Origin: an uncultured Eubacteriales bacterium
GTDB taxonomy: Bacteria > Bacillota > Clostridia > Oscillospirales > Oscillospiraceae
Direction of reading: 5' to 3'
NCBI GenBank assembly: GCA_900316205.1
Contig: ONBX01000016.1
Span: 1-61,384, forward strand
DNA length: 61,384 bases
This document shows, one piece after another, positions 8,840-17,484 of this stretch. Position 1 is the first letter of the stretch. Every line of letters starts with the position of its first letter. The position numbers and the translations under genes are program-made. The notes under the pieces are model-generated. The model was not told where the DNA came from and did not search any database. It saw only the letters and a program-made list of their open reading frames with translations.

Positions 8840-9241
8840 ATGGTAATAAGAGAGTATTCAGATTACAAAGAAGATGAAATAGCTAGACTATATTCATCGG
8901 TCGGGTGGACTGCCTATACCGACAATTTGACTGCACTCAGGGCAGGCTTTGATAATTCTTTGCTTATACTTGGGGCGTATGAACAAAATGAATTGCTGGG
9001 AATTATCCGTGTTGTCGGAGACGGAGCAACAATTGTTTTCATTCAAGACATTTTGGTTTTTCCCGAACATCAGCGGAAAGGCATTGGATCTGCATTATTG
9101 AGGGTGGTTCTTGACCGATACAGCGATGTTCGACAGATTGAGTTGGCAACAGACAACACACCGAACACTATAGCGTTTTATAAGTCCATGGGATTCAGCG
9201 AATACTCTGAACTCGGCTGCTGTGGCTTTATGCGGTGCTGA
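8840..9241 (+). CDS. GNAT-family N-acetyltransferase
   Basis: A 133-residue acetyltransferase. The acetyl-CoA loop is visible as FPEHQRKGIGSALL, preceded by the beta-4 strand VFIQDILVFP and followed by ATDNTPNTIAFYKSMGF. The frame is open upstream, but ATG 8840 is preceded by GGAGG at 8830-8834. The substrate is unknown; the length and layout suit a small-molecule acetyltransferase. Palindrome copy 4 and a terminator follow. Confidence 0.85.
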   Translation: MVIREYSDYKEDEIARLYSSVGWTAYTDNLTALRAGFDNSLLILGAYEQNELLGIIRVVGDGATIVFIQDILVFPEHQRKGIGSALLRVVLDRYSDVRQIELATDNTPNTIAFYKSMGFSEYSELGCCGFMRC

Positions 9242-9261
9242 ACGTTTCTGGCAATGCATAG

Positions 9262-9290
9262 AAAAGTTGTCTCACGGTGAGACAAGTTTT
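9262..9290. repeat. Element palindrome, copy 4
   Basis: 14-bp arms with one mismatch around a central G; it lies between the acetyltransferase stop and its terminator. Confidence 0.85.
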
Positions 9291-9291
9291 A

Positions 9292-9319
9292 GGGAGGGGT
9301 ACTTGGCCCCTCCCTTTTT
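9292..9319 (+). terminator. Terminator before the methyltransferase cluster
   Basis: GGGAGGGG (9292-9299) pairs with CCCCTCCC (9307-9314) and is followed by TTTTT. Confidence 0.85.
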
Positions 9320-9523
9320 GTCATTTGGTCATAAGAATGAAATAGTTATTTTATTATGCACATTGTCTTCCCATAGCGTTTGAGTTATAATAAAATAAGA
9401 GTGCCATAGAAATTTGTGTCAGATCTTACTTATTAATCTATATGTAACTCCCATAAGGTTTTTTGACTGAACAAGCTGATTTGGCATGACCATTAAAAAG
9501 AGAAAGAAAGGAAGGTATTGAAC

Positions 9524-10510
9524 ATGGCTGCGAACAAAGAAAAAGCGCCTTATTCCGTAGTTTCATATTTCTGCGGATGCGGCGGTTTGGATTTGGGCTT
9601 CCGCGGTGGTTTCAAATATCACGACGAGGACTACCCTGCGCTACCATTCAAAATCCTTGAGGCTTATGATAATGAGCCTCGTTGCATCAAGACTTATAAT
9701 GATTTTTTTGGAGAGGGACATGGTTTTGTAAAGGATCTCTCTACGGTAGAACCAGAAAAGGTATCTAAAGCGGACATTTTGATTGGTGGATTCCCTTGCC
9801 AAGAATTCTCTTCTTGCGGGCCACTTGGTGGCCTTGAATCTGAGCGGGGCAGGCTATATCAAACGCTCATCGCCTACATGAATGTACATAAGCCAATAAT
9901 CGTTGTTGGCGAAAATGTTATAAACCTTGAGCGAATGGAGAATGGCGAAGTCCTAAAAACGATCGAGCGAGACTTGAAAGCTGCTGGCTATGCGGTAAAA
10001 GTATGGAAAATGTTTGCTCCTGATTATGGGGTTCCCCAGCGTCGTACACGGCTAATAATTATGTGTGTCAGAAACGATATCTATGAGCAGAAGGGATTCC
10101 CAGAAGAGCCGAAACCTCTGTTCAAGGGCAAACACAGAAGTATTGAATGGGCTATAGGTGACCTCGTAAACGTAACAGACAATACAATCCCAAACCAAGG
10201 AGACTATTTTGCGGCCTCAAAAGCAAAAAAAGGAAACGGGCAGGGTGATGAAAGCAATCAGAAAGACAAGCCTGCATACACAATACGTGCCAACCCCAAG
10301 TCCAGAGTCCAATTCCACTACTCTTTGGATCGTCGCCTGACCGTACGAGAATGCGCGAGAATACAAACTTTCCCAGATGATTTTGCTTTCAAGTTTTCTA
10401 AGACCGTAAACATCTCACAGATTGGTAACGCTGTACCCCCAGTGATGGCATACCAGGTAGCCAAGAGCGTAGAAGAATATCTTGAAAAGGTTGGAGGTGC
10501 GCAGCAATGA
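9524..10510 (+). CDS. DNA (cytosine-5) methyltransferase
   Basis: This enzyme would methylate cytosine in a specific site and protect DNA from the neighbouring nuclease genes. All key motifs are present: motif I FCGCGGLDLGF, motif IV GGFPCQEFSS with the catalytic Cys, motif VI GENV, motif VIII QRRTRL and motif X QIGNAVPP. At 328 residues it is a compact Dcm/M.HhaI-like enzyme with a small target-recognition region. ATG 9524 is preferred over TTG 9518 because of AAAGGAAGG 8-9 bases upstream. The stop overlaps the start of the ATPase gene (ATGA). Confidence 0.93.
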   Translation: MAANKEKAPYSVVSYFCGCGGLDLGFRGGFKYHDEDYPALPFKILEAYDNEPRCIKTYNDFFGEGHGFVKDLSTVEPEKVSKADILIGGFPCQEFSSCGPLGGLESERGRLYQTLIAYMNVHKPIIVVGENVINLERMENGEVLKTIERDLKAAGYAVKVWKMFAPDYGVPQRRTRLIIMCVRNDIYEQKGFPEEPKPLFKGKHRSIEWAIGDLVNVTDNTIPNQGDYFAASKAKKGNGQGDESNQKDKPAYTIRANPKSRVQFHYSLDRRLTVRECARIQTFPDDFAFKFSKTVNISQIGNAVPPVMAYQVAKSVEEYLEKVGGAQQ

Positions 10511-12870
10511 GTATCAATACATTGGACATTACGCCGACTCCGCGAATCCTGCGGACTTTAGGCGAAATACCTTTCCAGACCTGGCAGTGTATCGCGGAGT
10601 TGGTTGATAACTCCATCGACGCATTTTTGTCCGACATGAGTTTGGAAGACCGTGAGAGGCGCATCTCAGTTTTATGGTCTTCAGATACTGTTGGTGCAGC
10701 GGCAAGAACAATTGAGATTTCTGACAACGCAGCTGGCATGTCTATTGATCAGCTTCAGAACGCTGTACGTGCTGGTTATACCAGCAATGATCCGATAGGA
10801 AATCTTGGCCTGTTTGGCATGGGATTCAATATCGCGACAGCTCGATTAGGTGAGGAGACAACTATTCTCTCCACCCGCAAGGGTGACGCCGATTGGGTAG
10901 GAGTGAAAATTGATTTTCAGAAGCTCATTGACGCAAAAAAGTTTGACGCGCCTATAATCCGAATAGTAAAAAATGATCCTGAAGAATGTGGTACTCGCAT
11001 CACAATCTCAAAATTAAAAGCAGGTATTCTCAGCGAACTTTCCAACAAAGAATCTGAGATCAGGCAGAGATTGGAGCTTATATACACCCCTCTTCTTAGC
11101 AGTCAGGATATTACGATAAGCGTGAGAAGCAAGCAGCTTCGTCCCCGAAATCACTGCGTTTGGGCAGAGTCTCGGTATGTACGGTACAACAAACAGAATA
11201 TTGCCGCGCGGATTAACATTGACCGAAGCCTTGGCTCCGCTCTTTTTGATATGAGCCGCAACTGCTATCTCAGCTATGATGAGGCGGAGGAATACTATAC
11301 CGCCATGCAAGAGGGCAAGGCGTTTCCCCCTCATATCGTAGAACGTGAAAAGCGGCTGACAGGCTGGCTTGGAATTCAGCGTTATGCCGACCCTAATGAT
11401 TTCGGCATCGATTTTATTAGAAACGGCAGGAAAATACTGATCTCGGATAAAACATTCTTTCAATATGAAAATCCTCTGACTTTACAAAAAGAGCTGCAGT
11501 ACCCCGTTGAACTCGGCACCTCAATTGGTGGTCGTATCGTTGGCGAGCTCCATGTGGATTATTTGCTTCCGACCTATCAGAAAAATGACTTTGACCGTGC
11601 TGACGCTTCATGGGCACAAACGAGAGAGGCTATTTGTGGTGTTGGACCGTTTCTACCGAAGTCACGTAAAGCAATGGGCTTCACAGAAGACAATGTTTCT
11701 CCTCTTTGCTTACTCGTAAACGCTTTCCGGCGTGTTGATAAGGGAACAGTATGCCTGTTTGCTCCCAATGACATAGCGAAGAAGTATGCCGCGGAGTTCA
11801 GAAAAGGCGTACGCGATTACATGGATGATACGAAATGGTGGAAAGCAGCGCAAGAAGAGGATCAGAAGAACGGAACACATACTGGCACTACACCGGTCAA
11901 TACTGGCGACGCGCCTTCTGATGATATTGGGGCATATCTTGGTGGTTCGGGATCTGGTGATTCATCGGGCACTGAACCCATAGTCCCTACGCCCTCAACT
12001 CCGGCAGCACCTGTTACTCCGACCACCGCACCTGAAACATCCTCAATGGACGATCTTCTTCTGCGTTCTGTTCCGATCCAGTATCTCTCGGGAAGGAACT
12101 ATCCGTTTGGACGTTCCGGCTCTCTGAATATTCGTGCTTATGAGCTCACGCATGGAGAGATAAAGCAGAATGGCACAAGAAAACCATGCCATTTCAATTC
12201 TGACGGTATTGATTGCGATTTTGTATACGATCCCACACATCCACTGTTGGCGCAGTATCCCATTACTCCACAGATGCTTCTTTTGCTCTATATGGCGGAG
12301 AAGCTTAAGGCTCGTGATCAGCTTCCTGATGTGGTTTCCATCTACTCTTCTTTAGTTGAGGTGTCAATGGATGACGCCAGAATTGATCGTCAAGCTCTGC
12401 AGGAGCGAGCAAGCAGCGCGTTTGAATTGTTGAGAGAAAAGCTCGTTCTATCATTACGCTGCAAAGCGGAGGATGTGGTCAGATGTGTCCATGAGTCTAC
12501 GGGCGAAGTTGAGGAAACAGTAGCAAGCATCATTCAGATTAACCCTGGTCTACTTATCCCGTTTCAGAACGCAACAGCTGCCGGATTTGACGCGATAGAA
12601 TATGTGCCGCCAAAAACCCTTTACCGTTTGGTGGACAGGTTCCCGGAAGAAGTGTTTGACGGGAATGCATTTTCGACTCCGTATCTAAGCATTAACCTCC
12701 AGGATCAAAACGCAACTCAGCGTGCCCGTGAAGATTCCAAGGATAGAATACTATCATTCATTAAGGACGCTCTGAGAGTAATATCCTGGTCAGGCCAGCG
12801 TATTCAGAAAAACGAGCTTACAAGAGCGTCGCTTAGTGTTGACTTCCTGATTAGGGAGCTTGAGCCATGA
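10507..12870 (+). CDS. MORC/MutL-like GHKL ATPase of a restriction-type cluster
   Basis: A 787-residue ATPase with an N-terminal GHKL (Hsp90/MutL-type) fold: N-box ELVDNSIDAF at residues 31-40, DNAAGM around 73-78, and GLFGMGFNIAT around 101-111. A Ser/Pro/Thr-rich linker (about 465-515) separates it from a C-terminal domain of unknown function. GHKL ATPases of this kind next to Dcm, Vsr and helicase genes are known from comparative genomics of restriction systems related to MORC proteins. It probably acts as an ATP-driven clamp or sensor on DNA. It overlaps both neighbours by four bases. Confidence 0.85.
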   Translation: MSINTLDITPTPRILRTLGEIPFQTWQCIAELVDNSIDAFLSDMSLEDRERRISVLWSSDTVGAAARTIEISDNAAGMSIDQLQNAVRAGYTSNDPIGNLGLFGMGFNIATARLGEETTILSTRKGDADWVGVKIDFQKLIDAKKFDAPIIRIVKNDPEECGTRITISKLKAGILSELSNKESEIRQRLELIYTPLLSSQDITISVRSKQLRPRNHCVWAESRYVRYNKQNIAARINIDRSLGSALFDMSRNCYLSYDEAEEYYTAMQEGKAFPPHIVEREKRLTGWLGIQRYADPNDFGIDFIRNGRKILISDKTFFQYENPLTLQKELQYPVELGTSIGGRIVGELHVDYLLPTYQKNDFDRADASWAQTREAICGVGPFLPKSRKAMGFTEDNVSPLCLLVNAFRRVDKGTVCLFAPNDIAKKYAAEFRKGVRDYMDDTKWWKAAQEEDQKNGTHTGTTPVNTGDAPSDDIGAYLGGSGSGDSSGTEPIVPTPSTPAAPVTPTTAPETSSMDDLLLRSVPIQYLSGRNYPFGRSGSLNIRAYELTHGEIKQNGTRKPCHFNSDGIDCDFVYDPTHPLLAQYPITPQMLLLLYMAEKLKARDQLPDVVSIYSSLVEVSMDDARIDRQALQERASSAFELLREKLVLSLRCKAEDVVRCVHESTGEVEETVASIIQINPGLLIPFQNATAAGFDAIEYVPPKTLYRLVDRFPEEVFDGNAFSTPYLSINLQDQNATQRAREDSKDRILSFIKDALRVISWSGQRIQKNELTRASLSVDFLIRELEP

Positions 12871-14525
12871 ATTTTTACACTGAGGACATTTCAAACGGTT
12901 ATAACTGGAAAGGATTAGAACGGACTATTGCTCGTATGATGGGGCACCTCGGATGGCGAGATATTAACGTGATTGGAGGAGCGGGTGACAAGGGCGGTGA
13001 CGTTATCGCGACTCGCTCTGATGGTGGGTCTATAAAATCTTGGGTTGTTCAATCAAAAGCCGTTACTGGTGATCGATATATTGGGCCACAAGCCGTGAAT
13101 GAGGCCATCAACGCTCTCTCATTTTACGACACTAATATTGCGGCTGTAGCCACCAATGGTGAATTCACGCGAACCGCGAGACAACGTCAAGAGCAATTGA
13201 CCGCCAACGGCTATACGGTCAAATTATGGAATGGGGCTTTTCTAAAAAACATTATAGAACAGATGCCCGCTAATCACGCAGGCTATAGAAAGCTTCGCCA
13301 ATATCAGGATGAAATAGTTCAAAAAGTCATTTCTTCATACGAAGCAGGCGGGAAAAGAGCATTCTATATTGTTGCTACCGGTCTTGGTAAAACAGTCATC
13401 GCGGCAACAATTGCAAGAAATCTATGGGATCGCGGGTGCCGGCGTATTCTCGTACTGTGTCATGCCACGGATTTAGCTCTCCAATTGGAACAGGGATTCT
13501 GGCCGCAAATAACAAAGGAAGTTCCCACATCGGTATTTTTTGATGGACTTCCGCCGAGAAATACTGAGGGAATTTCGTTTGGGTTGTATCAAAGCCTGTA
13601 TGGATATCTACCTGGAATTGATCCAGATCAATTTGATGTGGTCATAGTCGACGAAGCGCATCACGCTCTTGCGCACGGATTCAGATCTTGTTTGGAGCAT
13701 TTAAAGCCAAGATTTCTGGTTGGCATGACAGCAACACCGTGGCGTGGGGACGGGCAAAGTCTGTCATCTGTTTTCGGAGACCCTATTGCTAAAGTATCAC
13801 TAGTTGATGGAATGGCTATGGGATATCTGTCAAAGGTTGACTATAGAATACTTTGTGACAATGTGGACTGGGATCACATGCAAGACCTGAGCCATCAGAA
13901 TCTTACAATCCGGGATCTTAACAAGCGCCTTTTCCTTCCCCAAAGGGACGAGGCGGTCATCTCGAAGCTGAAAAAAGCTATGCGCGAAGTTGCGAATCCT
14001 CGCATTGCAATATTCTCACCCTCCATTGAGCATAGTAACCGATTTGCGGAAATGCTATCCGCTGCAGGGATACCCTGTGCGGCGCTTTCAAAGGTTGACA
14101 AGGCAGAGCGTCGGAGACGCCTACTGGCATTTGCCGCAGGCAGCTATCAGGCGGTATGCGCGGTTGATGTAATGAACGAGGGCATTGATATTCCCGATGT
14201 CAACATTTTGGTTTTCTTGAGAGCGACCCACTCTAGGAGAATCTTTGTACAGCAATTGGGTAGAGGACTCCGACTCTCAGAAGGAAAGGAAAAAGTCATA
14301 GTGTTGGACTTCGTCTCAGATATCCGAAGAATGGCTGAGATGATTGATATGAACAATGAAGGGAAAGTTAAGGGTGCGGAACATGAAGTCGTTTACTTGC
14401 GAGAAGGCTTTGTTTCCTTCTCCGACGCGAGAGTTGAAAGTTTTGTGAACATGTGGTTGGAGGACGTCGCTGATCTCAGCGGATCTGATGACGAAGTAAA
14501 ACTGAAGTTCCCGGAGGGACTGTAA
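12867..14525 (+). CDS. Restriction endonuclease-DEAH helicase fusion
   Basis: Residues 1-135 form an Mrr/PD-(D/E)xK-like nuclease: GDKGGDVIA (40-48) and VQSK (61-64) fit the D ... QxK catalytic pattern, with E18 upstream. Residues 140-520 are an SF2 helicase with Walker A ATGLGKT (about 170-176), VDEAHHA near 260, GMTATPWRGDG and the C-terminal QQLGRGLRLS. It would translocate on and cut unmodified DNA. The ATGA overlap with the GHKL gene and one-base gap to the next gene indicate one operon. Confidence 0.85.
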   Translation: MNFYTEDISNGYNWKGLERTIARMMGHLGWRDINVIGGAGDKGGDVIATRSDGGSIKSWVVQSKAVTGDRYIGPQAVNEAINALSFYDTNIAAVATNGEFTRTARQRQEQLTANGYTVKLWNGAFLKNIIEQMPANHAGYRKLRQYQDEIVQKVISSYEAGGKRAFYIVATGLGKTVIAATIARNLWDRGCRRILVLCHATDLALQLEQGFWPQITKEVPTSVFFDGLPPRNTEGISFGLYQSLYGYLPGIDPDQFDVVIVDEAHHALAHGFRSCLEHLKPRFLVGMTATPWRGDGQSLSSVFGDPIAKVSLVDGMAMGYLSKVDYRILCDNVDWDHMQDLSHQNLTIRDLNKRLFLPQRDEAVISKLKKAMREVANPRIAIFSPSIEHSNRFAEMLSAAGIPCAALSKVDKAERRRRLLAFAAGSYQAVCAVDVMNEGIDIPDVNILVFLRATHSRRIFVQQLGRGLRLSEGKEKVIVLDFVSDIRRMAEMIDMNNEGKVKGAEHEVVYLREGFVSFSDARVESFVNMWLEDVADLSGSDDEVKLKFPEGL

Positions 14526-14526
14526 G

Positions 14527-15108
14527 ATGGCTAATACTTTACCAAAAAATATCCAAGCCAAAGTTAAACGCATAGTCTTTAAAAAGGCCGAAGAGTTTGG
14601 CTACATGGAGTGTAGCCGAATTGATAGTGGGCGGTTCTTAGACTCTCTGGTTGATGACCCCGAGGTGGGAAAAGTTATTGCGGAGTATAAGCCGAAAGAG
14701 CGCGTTAGAACATATATAAAGGATGGAATTCTAAACGCATACACGAAGGAAGCTACAAAAAAGACTCTTGCCGCATCTTCACCTGAAAACGTGGTAAAGG
14801 TTGTCTTCAACGAAACGGCATCCACAATCCAGAAAGGAACCGGCAAACAGAGTGGTCTGTTTGTTTTGCGTTCTGAATCGGGGAATATATACGTAGTCAG
14901 TGGTGGAACCGTTCTCAAATGGGAAACAGCCTTACGTAAAGCTCTGGAAATAATCGCTAATGAGCCTAATTTGACTATAGACGGTAAGGCCCCTTCTATT
15001 TGCCTAAAGTTGTCACTGACTGGTCAATCCCTCACGGAAGCAGATAAGACACATATCAGCACTGCGGTTGGGGCAGTTGGTGTTAAATCCGTTTTCTGTG
15101 ACGCATAG
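14527..15108 (+). CDS. Unknown protein of the methyltransferase-Vsr cluster
   Basis: A 193-residue soluble protein between the helicase and Vsr genes that I do not recognise. It has a basic N-terminal third (IQAKVKRIVFKKAEEFGY) and a more beta-rich second half without catalytic motifs I can name. Tight packing (one base after the helicase stop, nine before the Vsr start) makes a role in the same system likely, for example as specificity or inhibitor subunit; that is inference. Confidence 0.6.
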   Translation: MANTLPKNIQAKVKRIVFKKAEEFGYMECSRIDSGRFLDSLVDDPEVGKVIAEYKPKERVRTYIKDGILNAYTKEATKKTLAASSPENVVKVVFNETASTIQKGTGKQSGLFVLRSESGNIYVVSGGTVLKWETALRKALEIIANEPNLTIDGKAPSICLKLSLTGQSLTEADKTHISTAVGAVGVKSVFCDA

Positions 15109-15117
15109 TGATTTCCT

Positions 15118-15573
15118 ATGAGCAATAAAGAAAGAGACATCTGTGTAACACATAAAATAATGTCTTCAATTCCATCGAAAGATACAGAGCCGGAATTGCT
15201 CCTCCGCAAAGCATTATGGAGACAGAATCTTCGTTATCGTGTAAACTACAAAAAACTACCAGGGAAGCCAGACATCGTTTTTACAAGATATCGTGTTGTC
15301 GTGTTTTGCGATGGAGATTTTTGGCATGGCCATAATTGGGCAGTTCGAGGCTTGCGGTCTTTGGAAGAAGAATTAGCTAGTTACTCCGAATTCTGGAAAA
15401 AGAAGATTCTACGTAATATTGAGAGGGATATTGAGGTTACCAATACCCTTAATAATTTGGGTTGGACTGTCGTTAGACTCTGGGAAAGCGATATCCGAAA
15501 AGATGTAAACACTTGTGTCTCCAAGATAAAAGAAACTCTTTTTGATGCCGGGATGGAGAACCGTATGCAATAA
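15118..15573 (+). CDS. vsr: Very short patch repair endonuclease Vsr
   Basis: Vsr nicks DNA 5' of T:G mismatches that arise by deamination of 5-methylcytosine. The family signature is complete: SSIPSKDTEPELLLRKALW, LPGKPDIVF with the catalytic Asp, and VVVFCDGDFWHGHNW. At 151 residues it has the usual length. Its presence with the C5 methyltransferase fits repair of that enzyme's sites, although in this type of cluster Vsr-fold proteins may also act as the restriction nuclease. A terminator closes the operon 90 bases downstream. Confidence 0.93.
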   Translation: MSNKERDICVTHKIMSSIPSKDTEPELLLRKALWRQNLRYRVNYKKLPGKPDIVFTRYRVVVFCDGDFWHGHNWAVRGLRSLEEELASYSEFWKKKILRNIERDIEVTNTLNNLGWTVVRLWESDIRKDVNTCVSKIKETLFDAGMENRMQ

Positions 15574-15661
15574 TCTTCTGAACAGAAGCAAGATAATAAA
15601 GCGCACCGGGAAAACTAACAGCAACTCACACTCGAACAATCAAAATGAAGAACGGCAAAAA

Positions 15662-15687
15662 AGCGCCCTTGATCGGGGCGCTTTTTG
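15662..15687 (+). terminator. Terminator of the methyltransferase-Vsr operon
   Basis: AGCGCCC (15662-15668) pairs with GGGCGCT (15676-15682), flanked by A-rich sequence upstream and TTTTT downstream. Confidence 0.85.
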
Positions 15688-15830
15688 TTTACACTCTATG
15701 CGAAAAATGGGGAAATCGCTTTGATAGAATAACTTTGTAGAATGTTTTGACTACTTTTGCGAATTTCCGTTTTTTCAGAGGCTAGTTTTGTTTTAGGTGT
15801 ATAGAAGCGCAAAGAAAGAGAGGAAAAACC

Positions 15831-16256
15831 ATGACACCCGAACAAGAAAAAGGAATCATGCAAGCCTTTGACGCTTATTGCAAAACCGTGTTGAGGAACA
15901 AGGCAAGAAATCTTCATAAGGAACTGACCAAGCAAAATCATTTTGAAATTCCGATGGAGGATCTTCCCCCGGAAATGGAACAGTCCATGCAATACTGGGA
16001 TAAGTACGATTTTTCCCAGGCTGTCCCTCTTGGGCTTCCAGAGCAAGAAATGCGGATTTCCGATCCAGTGCTTGCTGCCGCGATCTTTCAATTCCTGCCC
16101 CGTTTCCGAGACGTGTTGTACCTCGCATACTTTATGCAATACAGCGACAAGGAGATCAGCGAGCTATTGAAGATACCCGTTTCAACCGTTACCACCCGCC
16201 GTAGAAGCACTGAAGACAAACTTAAAGAAATCCTGGGAGAATACCATGCCGTATAG
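15831..16256 (+). CDS. Sigma-70 region-4-like factor of the conjugative element
   Basis: A 141-residue protein with a C-terminal sigma region 4 helix-turn-helix (FLPRFRDVLYLAYFMQYSDKEISELLKIPVSTVTTRRRS). Proteins of this type precede the recombinase in Tn916/Tn1549-like elements and are thought to control excision or transfer genes. It overlaps the next gene by 11 bases. The start has GAAAGAGAGG close upstream. Confidence 0.8.
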   Translation: MTPEQEKGIMQAFDAYCKTVLRNKARNLHKELTKQNHFEIPMEDLPPEMEQSMQYWDKYDFSQAVPLGLPEQEMRISDPVLAAAIFQFLPRFRDVLYLAYFMQYSDKEISELLKIPVSTVTTRRRSTEDKLKEILGEYHAV

Positions 16257-16500
16257 TCCACTACCGTATAACACCTTGCAGCGAGCACTGTCCTGCGATC
16301 CTGCCGCACTGCTTCAGATCGTTCAGCTTTATAACGCCTACATAAACCGTCTTGCGAAACGGCCTGTTCTCGGATCAGACGGAATGATTTATCTCCGCAC
16401 CGACGAGGACATGAAGCAAGAGCTTGTTTTGGAGCTGCTTACAAAAATTCCGCGATTTCAAATTCCAGATATTCAAGAGGCCAAAGAAAAACAGCCATAG
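16246..16500 (+). CDS. HTH_16-type helix-turn-helix protein
   Basis: An 84-residue protein beginning with SPLPYNTLQRALSCDPAALLQIVQLYNAYINRLA and containing DEDMKQELVLELLTKIP, the pattern of the small HTH proteins paired with the sigma-like factor in Tn916-family elements. It is translationally coupled to that factor. DNA binding and a role in element regulation are inferred from family context. Confidence 0.75.
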   Translation: MPYSPLPYNTLQRALSCDPAALLQIVQLYNAYINRLAKRPVLGSDGMIYLRTDEDMKQELVLELLTKIPRFQIPDIQEAKEKQP

Positions 16501-16590
16501 CAGGAGGGCCATTTACAGCCTTCCTGTACCGGCTCTCCGTTCACAGAAGCATATCATCGCTGGTATGTTTCTGTGAGCCGAGAGGCTCAA

Positions 16591-16617
16591 AAATGTGTCT
16601 CACCATGAGACACATTT
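16591..16617. repeat. Element palindrome, copy 5
   Basis: 13-bp arms with one mismatch next to the centre (CACCATG instead of CACCGTG). Confidence 0.85.
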
Positions 16618-16964
16618 CGACAAGTGAATAGGGCAAGCAGATACGTTCTGCTTGCGGGAAGCCAGGCAGCGGGTGCGCCGGGATCGTCAGTCGGCAAGGA
16701 GGCGAAAAGCCGACGGCAGAGCGAACAACACCACCGCTGTATGCAGCCAATGGCACGGCTGTCGGCCATGATCCGCAAGCGGGCATAATGATACCTACGT
16801 TGATGGCACGTCACAGAGTCAAACGTCCCGCCATAAGCATGGAGGGAGGCACGAAATACATATCCTACGGAGCGGCCTGCCCCGCCGCCGTCTGTTCTTC
16901 GCCTTTGATAATATCGTGATACCCTTGATCCGCACTAAGCAAGAGTGCGGATTTTGTCGTTTAT

Positions 16965-16985
16965 TGTGTCTCACCGTGAGACACA
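16965..16985. repeat. Element palindrome, copy 6
   Basis: Perfect 10-bp arms TGTGTCTCAC/GTGAGACACA around a central C. It is just downstream of a terminator-like stem and 25 bases before the DUF3789-like gene. Confidence 0.85.
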
Positions 16986-17010
16986 TTTTTTCAGAAAGAG
17001 AGGCTTTAAC

Positions 17011-17106
17011 ATGGGCAACTTTCTTCTTGGTATGATGGTCGGCGGCTTTCTCGGTATAGCCGTCATGTGCATTATGCAGATCAGCGGGCATGATTGCGAC
17101 AAATAA
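17011..17106 (+). CDS. DUF3789-like 31-residue membrane peptide
   Basis: The peptide begins MGNFLLGMMVGGFLG and continues as one hydrophobic helix ending in a Cys-containing tail, matching the DUF3789 peptides of Tn1549-like elements. AGAGAGG lies 7-10 bases before the ATG. A single membrane helix with a glycine-zipper pattern (GxxxGGxxG) is visible. Function is unknown. Confidence 0.75.
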   Translation: MGNFLLGMMVGGFLGIAVMCIMQISGHDCDK

Positions 17107-17133
17107 GATTCCCCAGAGAATAGGAGTGATACT

Positions 17134-17373
17134 GTGATAAACAGGCGTCCTCGGACGCTGCCGGAGAGAAAGAGAACAGACAGCACGGAAAACAAAGTGG
17201 ATATAGTCGGCGTGGACAAAAACGCGCATACGATATACGCGCAAGTAAACGGATGCAGGATTACCGCCGTTTGCCGGGAGAAAGCCGATCCAGAGATATA
17301 TGACAGGGTCAAGGGAATACTGCTCAGCACCGTCTTGGAACAGCCGAAAAAGCTGCCCGAAAATTTGACATGA
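17134..17373 (+). CDS. Small recombinase-adjacent protein (TnpW-like position)
   Basis: A 79-residue protein with a basic N-terminus (RRPRTLPERKR) and a C-terminal fold around IYAQVNGCRITAVCREKADPE. Its place directly upstream of the serine recombinase and its size match TnpW-type proteins, but the sequence match is weak. Function is unknown. Confidence 0.6.
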   Translation: MINRRPRTLPERKRTDSTENKVDIVGVDKNAHTIYAQVNGCRITAVCREKADPEIYDRVKGILLSTVLEQPKKLPENLT

Positions 17374-17484
17374 TGTGACAAATATGAGAAAATAAGAATA
17401 GGAAGTATCCTGTATGTACCTTGAAAAGTTCATAAAGCACTTGTGGAAGTGCCAATATCGTTCCCGTGAAAGGATGGTATTGAA

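Larger units (their letters stand above)
16501..17010. other. Non-coding region of the conjugative element
   Basis: I see no convincing gene here. It contains palindrome copies 5 and 6, a GCAAGCAG hairpin (16633-16655) and a terminator-like stem at 16928-16956 (ATCCGCACT with AGTGCGGAT, then TTTT). A structured RNA or leader is possible. Confidence 0.5.
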
